From NCBI GenBank assembly GCA_024206195.1, contig JAAGZO010001174.1, forward strand, positions 1 through 49,673: DNA of 49,673 bases, written 5' to 3'. The translations under genes and the position numbers were made by a program. Shown here in pieces: positions 30,061-37,607 of the stretch (positions are counted from its first letter, which is position 1; the number at the start of each line of letters is the position of its first letter). The stretch comes from a bacterium (GTDB lineage Archaea > Nanoarchaeota > Nanoarchaeia > Woesearchaeales > UBA10216). The notes below the pieces were generated by a model. It saw only the letters and a program-made list of their open reading frames with translations. It was not told the origin of the DNA and searched no databases.

Positions 30061-30810
30061 ATGAGAGAAAGATCATTTGATGGGAGGCAGAAGATAACTG
30101 ATAATGAATTCAGAATGCTTAAGGTTTTAACAACAGCAGTATCCAGCCCATTTTATGACATACAAATATATGGCAGAGAGAAAATCCCAGAAGAAGGTCC
30201 GGCAATTATTGCATCTAAGCACGCATATGGGTTTGACCCTGTTTTAATGGGTTTGCTTCTTGAAAAACCATTCGCTATTGCTGCAAAGAATGAGCTCTTT
30301 GAAGGTGAGTGGTGGGCCAAAATCCTCGGGCCTATTTATTCAAGAATGGGTGCTGTTAAAATAGGAGGAATCAATAAAGAAAACAATTCTCAAAAGTACA
30401 TTGAACAATGCTTAAGTGAAGAATCCGGAAAACGTGTTGTTGTTTTCGTTGAAGGACATAGAGTAGAGGGATATCGTCCTGGCAGAATAAAAAGTGGTTT
30501 AGCTGCACTCATAGAAGGAATAGAAAATGGTGCAGAAATTCCTATTGTTCCTGTTGGACATTTTTACTCAAAAAAACCATTTCCATCAAAAGAATCACTA
30601 AACCCATTAAATAAGACAAAGATTGCAGTTGTTGCAGGAGAACCTGTTTATCGTGAGAATTTTTCAAAAGACAATCATAACAAACGTGAATGGATGAAAA
30701 ATGTAAGGGAATTCTCAGAGGAACTTAGAGGGAGTATAGATGAATGTTGCATTGCTGCAAAACATCTAGTCGAATCCCCTGCTGAAAGGACTTATCTTCC
30801 TAAGGGCTAA
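30061..30810 (+). CDS. PlsC-like 1-acylglycerol-3-phosphate acyltransferase family protein
   Basis: The 249-residue product has the HX4D acyltransferase motif (SKHAYGFDPV), the ARMGAVKIGG-like segment RMGAVKIGG, and the FVEGHR and PIVPVGHF blocks. Archaeal membranes are ether lipids, so the substrate in DPANN archaea is unclear. I start at ATG 30061, because a TATA at 30029-30036 is 28 nt upstream; a TTG at 30004 would extend it by 19 residues and lie upstream of the predicted transcript. Its 3' end overlaps the convergent desulfurase gene by 45 nt. Confidence 0.85.
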   Translation: MRERSFDGRQKITDNEFRMLKVLTTAVSSPFYDIQIYGREKIPEEGPAIIASKHAYGFDPVLMGLLLEKPFAIAAKNELFEGEWWAKILGPIYSRMGAVKIGGINKENNSQKYIEQCLSEESGKRVVVFVEGHRVEGYRPGRIKSGLAALIEGIENGAEIPIVPVGHFYSKKPFPSKESLNPLNKTKIAVVAGEPVYRENFSKDNHNKREWMKNVREFSEELRGSIDECCIAAKHLVESPAERTYLPKG

Positions 30811-31917
30811 AACAACCGTTGGAACTATATTCAGAACATAATCAATTTCTTCCTGTGTTGTGTATTTGCTTAGCGTGAATCTGATTGAACCATGAGCAAT
30901 CTCCGGAGGCAAACCAATTGCTGTCAGAACATGGCTTGGGGTAAGTTCTTTTGAAGAACATGCAGAGCCTGTTGAAACATATATGCCTTGCGCATCAAGT
31001 CTCATAAGCATCGCTTCTCCTTCAATATACTTGAATATTATGCTTGCATTATTACACAACCTGTTTTCTCTTGAGCCGTTTAGTTGTGTATGAGGAATCT
31101 TGAGTAGCCCATCAATGAGTTTATCCCTTAAAACCTGCATGTGCTTTATGTCTGCTTTTGTTGTTAGTTCTGTTGCCTTTGCAAAACCAACCACGCCTGC
31201 AACGTTCTCTGTTCCTGCTCTCATCTCGTTTTCCTGATGACCGCCAAATAGCATTTTGTTCAGCTTTATCCCCTTTCTTACGAACAGAGCACCAATTCCT
31301 TTTGGACCGTGGATTTTGTGCGCAGAAAGTGAAAGCATATCAATATTCATTGCATCAACATCAATTGGGACCTTTGTAAAGGTCTGCACAGCGTCGGTAT
31401 GAAAAGCGATTCCTCTTTCCTTACAAAACTCTCCAATCTCCTTTATTGGCTGTATTGTTCCTATTTCATTGTTTGCGTGCATTATTGTAACAAGAATTGT
31501 TTTTTCTGTTATTGCTTTTTTCAAATCATCCAGAGAAACAAAACCTTCCTCATTCACAGGAAGAACTGTTACCTCAAAACCATCTTTTTGAAGCTGTTCG
31601 CATGCTGCTAAAACAGCGTGATGCTCGATTGATGAAGTGATTATATGGTCTCCTTTGCTCATATTTGCGTGAACAAAGCCTCTAATTGCAAGATTATCTG
31701 CTTCTGTTCCTCCAGATGTGAAGATTATTTCTGCTGGCTTTGCATTTATCTTTTCAGCGATGATTTTCCTGCTGTTTTCAAGAAGTTCTTTTGCTTCTTT
31801 TCCTGGAGTGTATAAGCTTGATGCATTTCCAAATTTTTTTGTCATTACATCTACTATTTCTTTTGCTACTTCCTCAGCAACAACTGTTGTTGCCCCATTA
31901 TCCAGATATACCTTCAT
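30766..31917 (-). CDS. Cysteine desulfurase (NifS/IscS family)
   Basis: The product takes sulfur from cysteine for Fe-S clusters and tRNA thiolation. The 383-residue protein has VYLDNGATTVV at the start, the substrate-binding SGGTEADNLAIRG, SSIEHHAVL, PLP lysine in LSLSAHKIHGPKG, and the active-site Cys in STGSACSSKEL. The ATG at 31917 overlaps the TGA of the regulator upstream, which decides the start. The two genes form one operon under the promoter at 32302-32313. It converges with the acyltransferase gene and overlaps it by 45 nt. Confidence 0.93.
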   Translation of the reverse strand: MKVYLDNGATTVVAEEVAKEIVDVMTKKFGNASSLYTPGKEAKELLENSRKIIAEKINAKPAEIIFTSGGTEADNLAIRGFVHANMSKGDHIITSSIEHHAVLAACEQLQKDGFEVTVLPVNEEGFVSLDDLKKAITEKTILVTIMHANNEIGTIQPIKEIGEFCKERGIAFHTDAVQTFTKVPIDVDAMNIDMLSLSAHKIHGPKGIGALFVRKGIKLNKMLFGGHQENEMRAGTENVAGVVGFAKATELTTKADIKHMQVLRDKLIDGLLKIPHTQLNGSRENRLCNNASIIFKYIEGEAMLMRLDAQGIYVSTGSACSSKELTPSHVLTAIGLPPEIAHGSIRFTLSKYTTQEEIDYVLNIVPTVVLALRKISPFSRGFD

Positions 31918-32279
31918 TTTGTACACACACAACAGTTTTTTGGAACAGCTGAATTTGCTTTATGTATTTTACACAAAAAACCGCTTTTCTTGATTTTCTC
32001 ACACAGGTTTTGCATCTCTTCCATTGCAAGTTCGCTGTTTTTTGCGATCTTTTTTGCAGACTCTTTAATTGTTCTTTTTATGTCAGTATCAAAACAAATA
32101 TCCTTTGCTCTTTTTGAATTAAGATATTGTGATATTGCTGCTTCTGTTATGCCAAGCATCTTCGCAGCATCTTTCTGGGATACTTTCTGTTCTTTGACTA
32201 GAGCACTTGCTAGCTCTTTCCTTATTGCAGGAATAATATACCAAACCTCTATTTCTTGAGGTGTTTTTATAACACTCAT
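31914..32279 (-). CDS. HTH transcriptional regulator with Cys-rich C-terminus
   Basis: The 121-residue product has an XRE-like helix-turn-helix (VSQKDAAKMLGITEAAISQYLNSKRA, about residues 33-58), similar to the archaeal COG2522 regulators. The C-terminus holds Cys93, Cys103, Cys116, Cys117 and Cys119 (FLCKIHK, NCCVC), a plausible metal or Fe-S cluster site. It is co-transcribed with a cysteine desulfurase, and a perfect palindrome lies between its TATA box and its start codon. Together these suggest a self-regulated sensor of Fe-S or sulfur status; that function is inferred. I start at ATG 32279, because a TTG at 32291 would lie within the palindrome and upstream of the predicted transcript start. 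Confidence 0.82.
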   Translation of the reverse strand: MSVIKTPQEIEVWYIIPAIRKELASALVKEQKVSQKDAAKMLGITEAAISQYLNSKRAKDICFDTDIKRTIKESAKKIAKNSELAMEEMQNLCEKIKKSGFLCKIHKANSAVPKNCCVCTK

Positions 32280-32282
32280 ATG

Positions 32283-32300
32283 ACTTAACAATCGTTAAGT
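32283..32300. promoter_or_regulatory. Perfect palindrome, probable operator
   Basis: ACTTAAC-AATC-GTTAAGT, with 7-bp perfect arms and a 4-nt centre. It sits between the TATA box (32302-32313, minus strand) and the start codon at 32279, so a bound protein would block polymerase entry. The adjacent HTH regulator is the natural candidate to bind. Confidence 0.65.
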
Positions 32301-32301
32301 T

Positions 32302-32313
32302 GTATATATATTT
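32302..32313 (-). promoter_or_regulatory. TATA box of the regulator-desulfurase operon
   Basis: On the minus strand AAATATATATAC lies about 28 nt before ATG 32279, immediately upstream of the palindrome. Confidence 0.55.
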
Positions 32314-32367
32314 TGCGGTTTGACTGCTTTTCGATATGTTTAAAAAATAGCAGAACATATAAAGGGT

Positions 32368-32841
32368 ATGAAAACCCTTTTGGACTACTTTTTTATGAAC
32401 AGAAAGATAATGCCTTCAAGCTATTTCCTACTTATTCTTGCAAGTGCAATAGCCCTCCACTTTTTTTTCCCTGTTACTAGCATTGTAAAAAGCAACTTTA
32501 AGTTTATAGGGATACTTATCTTGTTGTTTGCAATAATAATAGATTTTTGGGCTTTTTTGTTATTCAGAAAAAAAAGAACTGTGATTAAAGCACATCAAAA
32601 ACCTCTTTATTTAGTGATATCAGGTCCTTTTAAGATAAGTAGACATCCAATGTACTTAGGTATGGCGATAGCGCTTCTTGGAACATCAGTCATAATGGGT
32701 TCGCTTACACCGTTTATAACACCTTTTTTATTTTTAGCAGTTATGAACAAAAAGTTTGTTTCGGAAGAAGAAAAAGTTCTTGAGAAAGATTTCGGAGAAA
32801 AATATAGAGCCTATAAAAGAAAAGTAAGAAAATGGATTTAA
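32368..32841 (+). CDS. Isoprenylcysteine carboxyl methyltransferase (ICMT/PEMT) family membrane protein
   Basis: The 157-residue product has four hydrophobic helices and the family signature near the C-terminus: SGPFKISRHPMYLGM, then EEEKVLEKDFGEKYRAYKRKVRKW. Relatives are small SAM-dependent membrane methyltransferases acting on isoprenoid or lipid substrates. A TATA-like GTTTAAAAAAT (32336-32346) is about 27 nt upstream, consistent with a leaderless message. Confidence 0.82.
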   Translation: MKTLLDYFFMNRKIMPSSYFLLILASAIALHFFFPVTSIVKSNFKFIGILILLFAIIIDFWAFLLFRKKRTVIKAHQKPLYLVISGPFKISRHPMYLGMAIALLGTSVIMGSLTPFITPFLFLAVMNKKFVSEEEKVLEKDFGEKYRAYKRKVRKWI

Positions 32842-32901
32842 GCTGTATTTAGCATTAACTTTAAATAAGATTGGTTTCAGTTTAATTTTGAGGTGAATTA
32901 T

Positions 32902-33120
32902 ATGGAAACTCACAAAAGAACAATCTACAAAACAATCACCTGGAGAATTATTGCAACATCAACAACCGTACTGACTATATTCTTCATATCAGGGAGCTGG
33001 TCGCTTGCAGTGGGCTCTGGATTAACAGCAAACGCGTTCAAAACAGCATTCTATTATGCACATGAGAGAGCATGGAACAAGAGCGATCTTGGAAGGAATA
33101 TTAAAGGAAAGAAGAAATAA
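32902..33120 (+). CDS. DUF2061 small membrane protein
   Basis: The 72-residue product starts METHKRTIYKTITWRIIATSTTV, then a membrane helix and the closing TAFYYAHERAWNK, which are the marks of the DUF2061 family. The role is unknown; relatives sit near sulfate assimilation or transport genes in some bacteria. The ATG at 32902 has the ribosome binding site GAGGTGA about 7 nt upstream, so it is preferred over the GTG at 32893. Confidence 0.85.
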   Translation: METHKRTIYKTITWRIIATSTTVLTIFFISGSWSLAVGSGLTANAFKTAFYYAHERAWNKSDLGRNIKGKKK

Positions 33121-33121
33121 T

Positions 33122-33397
33122 CTATTCTAAGTATTCCTTTTCTATTTCATGAGCATGTTTAATCAATATTTTCATAATTTCTTCAGCAACCTCAGGATTC
33201 ATGCCCTCTTTTGCTGCTATTTTACGGGCATTGGCAATAACTTCCTCTTCTCTTTTGGGTTGTTTTCTTGGAAGATTGTTGTCTAGTTTGTATTTCGCAA
33301 TTTCAGGAATAAGCTTCATTCTTTTTGCTACTGCTTTTAGTATTTCAAGTTGAGAAGCGTCAAGCTCAGACCTTATTTCATCAATATTTCTGCTCAT
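33122..33397 (-). CDS. Chorismate mutase, AroQ-type helical domain
   Basis: The 91-residue product has the AroQ layout: an N-terminal helix with IDEIRSELDASQLEILKAVAKRMK, the second part IAKYKLDNNLPRKQPKREEEVI, and a final helix. The enzyme converts chorismate to prephenate. No other aromatic amino acid genes are nearby, so it may act alone or have a different role. A minus-strand TATA (complement of GTTTAAAAATA, 33419-33429) lies 27 nt upstream, so the message is leaderless. Confidence 0.85.
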   Translation of the reverse strand: MSRNIDEIRSELDASQLEILKAVAKRMKLIPEIAKYKLDNNLPRKQPKREEEVIANARKIAAKEGMNPEVAEEIMKILIKHAHEIEKEYLE

Positions 33398-33621
33398 TTT
33401 AGCTAAAAAACGCCTTTTGGTTTAAAAATAGTTCCTTATTCCACTCCCCATTGGACACCCGCGCGCAGAGTATTTAAAGCCCCTCGGACTACTATATAAA
33501 GGAGCTCCACCGGAAATCAAGGGGGCATATAAAAACTAACATAAGCTTTCGACGATAAAAGTATTTATAAATGAACCTGATTTAAATACTTTATAAATAA
33601 ATTTTCGTGGGGGGGATTAAT
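33398..33621. promoter_or_regulatory. Complex intergenic region before tbp with several TATA-like motifs
   Basis: This 224-bp region between divergent chorismate mutase and tbp genes has TATA-like sequences at about 33470-33478, 33492-33499, 33526-33533, 33559-33567, 33577-33584 and 33588-33597. The last is at the right distance to start transcription just before ATG 33622. A GC-rich patch at 33460-33470 and an ORB-like sequence at 33505-33525 lie among them. Multiple TATA elements in front of the TBP gene suggest self-regulation by TBP, which is inference. Confidence 0.45.
33505..33525 (+). other. ORB-like sequence upstream of tbp
   Basis: CTCCACCGGAAA followed by TCAA and a run of five G. 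Archaeal origin recognition boxes bound by Orc1/Cdc6 have a TCCA-S-W-GGAAAC type core followed by a G-rich string. The same 12-mer CTCCACCGGAAA occurs at 44842-44853 beside orc1. A role as a second Orc1-binding site is inferred. Confidence 0.5.
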
Positions 33622-34176
33622 ATGACTAAAAAAGACATAAAAGTGGTCAATATTGTCATTAGCACGTCTTTAAAGCATGATGTGCCTCTAGAAAAGATGG
33701 CTGCCACTTTATCGAACACAGAATACAATCCAGAGCAGTTTCCAGGCTTGGTTATCCGAATAAAGGAGCCTAAGACCTCCGCTTTGATATTCAGCAGTGG
33801 AAAGGTCGTTTGCACCGGTGCCAGAAGCATGGAAAAAGTAGAGGAATCCATTAAGAAGATCATAAAGAGCCTAGAGAAGATTGGCATCAAAATTACCATA
33901 AAGCCAGAGATCAAGATCCAGAATATTGTTGCCTCAGGCACAGTTGGTATGGATTTAAACCTGAACACACTAGCTATGAAGCTTAAGAACACAGAATATG
34001 AGCCAGAACAGTTCCCTGGACTTGTATACAAGCTTATGGACAGTGACATTAAAGCAACATTCTTGCTTTTCAGCAACGGAAAGGTTGTGTGCACAGGCAC
34101 AAAGAGCGAAACAGAAGTCAACAAGGCTTTGGACAAGCTTATACTCAACCTAAAGAAGGTTACAAAGAAAAAGTAA
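33622..34176 (+). CDS. tbp: TATA-box-binding protein
   Basis: The 184-residue product is the general factor that binds promoters with TFB. The two direct repeats of the TBP saddle are clear: IVISTSLKHDVPLEKMAATL with EYNPEQFPGLVIRI, and NIVASGTVGMDLNLNTLAMKL with EYEPEQFPGLVYKL, each ending in SSGKVVCTG or SNGKVVCTG. I start at ATG 33622, preceded by a run of seven G; the GTG at 33607 would add five residues. The C-terminus is a basic KKVTKKK tail. Confidence 0.97.
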   Translation: MTKKDIKVVNIVISTSLKHDVPLEKMAATLSNTEYNPEQFPGLVIRIKEPKTSALIFSSGKVVCTGARSMEKVEESIKKIIKSLEKIGIKITIKPEIKIQNIVASGTVGMDLNLNTLAMKLKNTEYEPEQFPGLVYKLMDSDIKATFLLFSNGKVVCTGTKSETEVNKALDKLILNLKKVTKKK

Positions 34177-34177
34177 C

Positions 34178-34195
34178 CTCTTTTTTTGTTTTTCT
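34178..34195 (+). terminator. T-tract terminator after tbp
   Basis: Oligo-T tracts CTCTTTTTTTGTTTTTC follow the tbp stop. They would separate tbp from mcm. Confidence 0.4.
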
Positions 34196-34226
34196 ATATT
34201 AAACTAACTAGAGGTCATCATCCAAA

Positions 34227-36248
34227 ATGGATGCAACAGAGCAAATAAAAGGGTTCCAGGAGTTTCTTGAAGATAATTATAAAGCAGATATACTAAAGAA
34301 TGCAGGGGCAGGAAAGCTTTTTGTTGTTGCTGATTTCAATAAACTATCAGAACATGATCCTGAACTTGCAGAACTTCTTCTAGAACAGCCTGAGGAAGGT
34401 GTAAAAGCTGCAGAACTTGCTCTAGAACAGTTTGACCTGAAAGAAAAAGCAAAGAAGTTCAGAGTGAGGTTTAATGGTCTTCCAAAAAGCAGCAAACTGA
34501 TGATAAGAAATGTCAGAAGCAAACATCTTGGAAAACTATACTTGATGGAGGGGCTTGTAAGACAGAAATCAGATGTAAGGCCTCAAGTGATAACATCAAA
34601 GTTTGAGTGTCCGAGCTGTGGCAACATAACCTCTGTACTGCAGATTGATAATTCATTCAAAGAACCGACAAAGTGTGGCTGCGGAAGAAAAGGAAAGTTC
34701 AGATTGATAAGCAAAGAACTTGTCGATGCTCAGGGAATAGTCTTTGAAGAAATCCCTGAAAGTCTTGAAGGTGGAGAGCAACCAAAGAGAATGAATGTTT
34801 TCCTTAAGGAGGATCTTGTTAGCCCTATCTCAGATAAAAAAACAAATCCAGGAAGCAAGATCAGAATCAGTGGAGTAATCAAAGAGGTTCCTGTTGTTTT
34901 GAAAACAGGTGCAAAATCCAACAGGGTTGACCTGCTTATTGAAGCAAATCATGTTGAAGCTGTTGAAGAAGATTTCTATGATATAAAGATATCAAAAGAC
35001 GAAGAAAAGAAAATTAAAGAGTTATCGCAGGATCCAAGAATTTATGAAAAAATGGTAGCATCGCTTGCACCTTCAATATTTGGCTATAACAGAGTTAAGG
35101 AAGCGCTGCTTCTCCAGCTGATGGGTGGAGTGCACAAACAAAGGAGTGATGGTGTTAAGTCAAGAGGAGATATGCACGTACTGCTTATTGGTGATCCTGG
35201 TGCAGGAAAATCACAGCTTCTGAAAAGAGTTTCTGATATCGCACCAAAAGGAAGATATGTTAGTGGTAAGGGCGTTTCAGGAGCAGGACTGACTGCAGCA
35301 GTTGTTAAGGATGAATTTCTTGGTGGTTGGAGTCTTGAAGCAGGAGCGCTTGTGCTTGCAAGCAACGGTTTGTGTTGTATAGATGAAATGGATAAGATGG
35401 GAGTTGATGATAGGAGTGCAATGCACGAGGCATTGGAACAACAGACAATCTCAATATCAAAAGCAAATATACAGGCAACACTTGTCGCAAGAACAACCGT
35501 ACTTGCAGCTGCAAATCCGAAGTTCGGAAGATTCGATCCGTATGGATTGATTGCAGAACAGATAGATTTGCCGCCAGCACTAATCAACCGTTTTGATCTT
35601 ATATTCCCTATTAAGGATCTTCCTGATCAAACAAAGGATGAAAAAATGGCAAAGCACATCCTTAATCTCCACCAGACACCAGACATAGAGGAACCAGAAG
35701 TTGATACTAATCTGTTGAGAAAATATCTTGCATACGCAAGGCAGAATTCTTCTCCTAAACTTACTGACAGCGCACTAAACGAGATAAAAGACTTTTATGT
35801 CAGGATGAGGAATCTTGGCTCAGGTGAAGAAAGAGCTTCAAAGTCGATTCCGATATCACCAAGACAACTAGAAGCCTTGGTTAGAATTGCAGAAGCATCT
35901 GCAAAGGTAAGGCTTGCTGATAAAGTTTCTAAAAAAGATGCAAAAAGAGCAATAGACCTATTGACATATTGCTTACTACAGGTCGGATTGGATAAAGAAA
36001 CAGGAAAAATAGATATTGACAGAATAACAACAGGAATACCCGCATCAAGGCGTGATAAAATCTTCAGTGTTAAAGAAGTCATAGTAGAACTTGAAGGAAA
36101 ACTCGGAAAAACAGTTCCGATTGATGATATTTTAAGAGCCGCATCAGAAAAAGGCATTAATGAAAGCGAGGTTGAAGAAGTAATAGATAGATTAAAACGC
36201 TCGGGGGATCTATATGAGCCAAGACACGGCTTCGTCAGCAGGATCTAA
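34227..36248 (+). CDS. mcm: Replicative DNA helicase MCM
   Basis: The 673-residue AAA+ protein forms the ring helicase of the replication fork. An N-terminal domain carries a zinc site (CPSCG near residue 127, CGCG near 150). The ATPase core has Walker A GDPGAGKSQ near 322, Walker B LCCIDEMDKM near 385, and the arginine-finger region PALINRFDL near 455. A winged-helix domain ends the protein. There is no intein. The 3' end overlaps the RPA32-like gene by 35 nt. tbp, mcm and that gene run in the same direction. Confidence 0.97.
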   Translation: MDATEQIKGFQEFLEDNYKADILKNAGAGKLFVVADFNKLSEHDPELAELLLEQPEEGVKAAELALEQFDLKEKAKKFRVRFNGLPKSSKLMIRNVRSKHLGKLYLMEGLVRQKSDVRPQVITSKFECPSCGNITSVLQIDNSFKEPTKCGCGRKGKFRLISKELVDAQGIVFEEIPESLEGGEQPKRMNVFLKEDLVSPISDKKTNPGSKIRISGVIKEVPVVLKTGAKSNRVDLLIEANHVEAVEEDFYDIKISKDEEKKIKELSQDPRIYEKMVASLAPSIFGYNRVKEALLLQLMGGVHKQRSDGVKSRGDMHVLLIGDPGAGKSQLLKRVSDIAPKGRYVSGKGVSGAGLTAAVVKDEFLGGWSLEAGALVLASNGLCCIDEMDKMGVDDRSAMHEALEQQTISISKANIQATLVARTTVLAAANPKFGRFDPYGLIAEQIDLPPALINRFDLIFPIKDLPDQTKDEKMAKHILNLHQTPDIEEPEVDTNLLRKYLAYARQNSSPKLTDSALNEIKDFYVRMRNLGSGEERASKSIPISPRQLEALVRIAEASAKVRLADKVSKKDAKRAIDLLTYCLLQVGLDKETGKIDIDRITTGIPASRRDKIFSVKEVIVELEGKLGKTVPIDDILRAASEKGINESEVEEVIDRLKRSGDLYEPRHGFVSRI

Positions 36249-36867
36249 AGCAGATATGAAAAGGCTTGTTGCGTACAAAGCCTCTGTTTCTGATATTATT
36301 AATGGAGCGTTTGTAAAAGGGGATGGTTGGGAGCCAAACTATATAGTTAGTCTTGGAAAAAAGATGTCAAGGGTTAACCTAATGGGGGTTATTGTTTCAA
36401 AAAACAATGAAAGGAATATCAGATCGCTGAAGCTCGACGATAGCACAGGTGTTATTCCAATTCATTCGTTTAATGATGACAATATCCTGGAAAAGACAGA
36501 AGTTGGGGATGCTGTCACAATCATAGGAAGACCAAGAAACTATGGTGAAGAAAAGTACATTATGCCAGAACTAGTGAAAAAACTATCTGATCTGCGATGG
36601 ATTGAACATAGAAAACTGGAACTTAAGAAAACAAAGCCAGAAGAAACTAAAGTCGAGACAGAAAGTGTTGTTGTTGAGGAAAAAGAGGATTCGGATTCCT
36701 CAAGAATATATGAACTCATAAAAGAGATGGACTCTGGCGATGGTGTTGAGATAGATGATGTGATAACCAAAGCTCAATCAAGCAACGCAGAGCAGATAAT
36801 AAATAATCTCCTAAGAGAAGGAGATATCTTCGAAGTAAGAGCAGGACGAATAAAGGTGCTGGAGTGA
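36214..36867 (+). CDS. OB-fold plus winged-helix protein, RPA32/RPA2-like
   Basis: The 217-residue product has an OB-fold at about residues 45-135 (VNLMGVIVSKNNER, LKLDDSTGVIPIHSF, VGDAVTIIGRPRNYGEEKYIMPEL). An acidic linker rich in Glu follows, then a C-terminal winged-helix (SSRIYELIKEMDSGDGVEIDDVI). This is the plan of eukaryotic RPA32 and its archaeal relatives, which bind single-stranded DNA with a partner. It begins inside the mcm end, so it is translationally coupled to the helicase. No partner RPA large subunit is in the window. Confidence 0.8.
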   Translation: MSQDTASSAGSKADMKRLVAYKASVSDIINGAFVKGDGWEPNYIVSLGKKMSRVNLMGVIVSKNNERNIRSLKLDDSTGVIPIHSFNDDNILEKTEVGDAVTIIGRPRNYGEEKYIMPELVKKLSDLRWIEHRKLELKKTKPEETKVETESVVVEEKEDSDSSRIYELIKEMDSGDGVEIDDVITKAQSSNAEQIINNLLREGDIFEVRAGRIKVLE

Positions 36868-36903
36868 TAAGCTTTATATAGGGCTCATTATTCCTAAAAA
36901 ACT

Positions 36904-37311
36904 ATGGATTATAAACAAATGCTTGAGAGGGCTAAGAAGAGTTTGCCTGAAGAAGATAGTGGAACTGCTAGGTTCGAGATTCCAAAAGTATTGGGTCATA
37001 TTCAGGGAAATAAGACAGTTATCAATAATTTCTATCAGATTGCTACTGCATTCAACAGGCCTCCAGAGCACTTATTGAAGTACGTTCTAAAAGAACTTGC
37101 AACACCTGGCGAGCTAAAGAAATCTGCTGCAATTGTTGGAAGAAAGATTTCTGCTTCAAACATCAATGATAAAATTAACAAATATGCAAAGGATTTTGTT
37201 CTGTGTACTGAATGCCAGAAGCCTGACACAAAACTCATAAAAGAAAATAAAATAATGTTCATAAAATGTACTGCTTGCGGTGCAAGACATGCTGTAAAGG
37301 TGAAAATATAA
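36904..37311 (+). CDS. eif2b: Translation initiation factor aIF2 beta subunit
   Basis: The 135-residue product is the beta subunit of the aIF2 heterotrimer that brings initiator tRNA to the ribosome. It has an N-terminal helix, the IF2B core (FEIPKVLGHIQGNKTVINNFYQIATAFNRPPEHLLKYVLKELATPG read in parts), and a C-terminal zinc finger CTEC...CTAC. The stop overlaps the start of the DUF424 gene by one nucleotide. Confidence 0.95.
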   Translation: MDYKQMLERAKKSLPEEDSGTARFEIPKVLGHIQGNKTVINNFYQIATAFNRPPEHLLKYVLKELATPGELKKSAAIVGRKISASNINDKINKYAKDFVLCTECQKPDTKLIKENKIMFIKCTACGARHAVKVKI

Positions 37312-37604
37312 TGATCGTGAAAGTTCACGAGACACCTGATGGAAAAAAAATTATTGCGATATGTGATTCTAATTTAATTGGTAAGGTAATAGAAGAAAAA
37401 GATCTTCAGCTTGACTTAAGTTCTAATTTCTATAAGGGCGAAGAAAAACACGCAGATGACATTAAGAAGATGATATATGATGCATACATGGTAAACATAG
37501 TTGGTAAAGACTCAATAAAACTGGGCCTCGAAGTCGGTATAATCATGAAAGAAAACGTAATTAAGGTTTGTGATGTGCCTCATGCTCAGGCAATACTGAT
37601 GTAA
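37311..37604 (+). CDS. DUF424 family protein
   Basis: The 97-residue product (MIVKVHETPDGKKIIAICDSNLIGKVIEE) matches the archaeal DUF424 proteins of unknown function. The ATG at 37311 shares a base with the aIF2-beta stop (TAATG) and has GGTGA at 37299-37303 as a ribosome binding site; an upstream ATG at 37266 lies within aIF2-beta and is not used. Coupling to aIF2-beta suggests a translation-related role, inferred. It is convergent with PolD large subunit, four nucleotides away. Confidence 0.85.
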   Translation: MIVKVHETPDGKKIIAICDSNLIGKVIEEKDLQLDLSSNFYKGEEKHADDIKKMIYDAYMVNIVGKDSIKLGLEVGIIMKENVIKVCDVPHAQAILM

Positions 37605-37607
37605 AAG

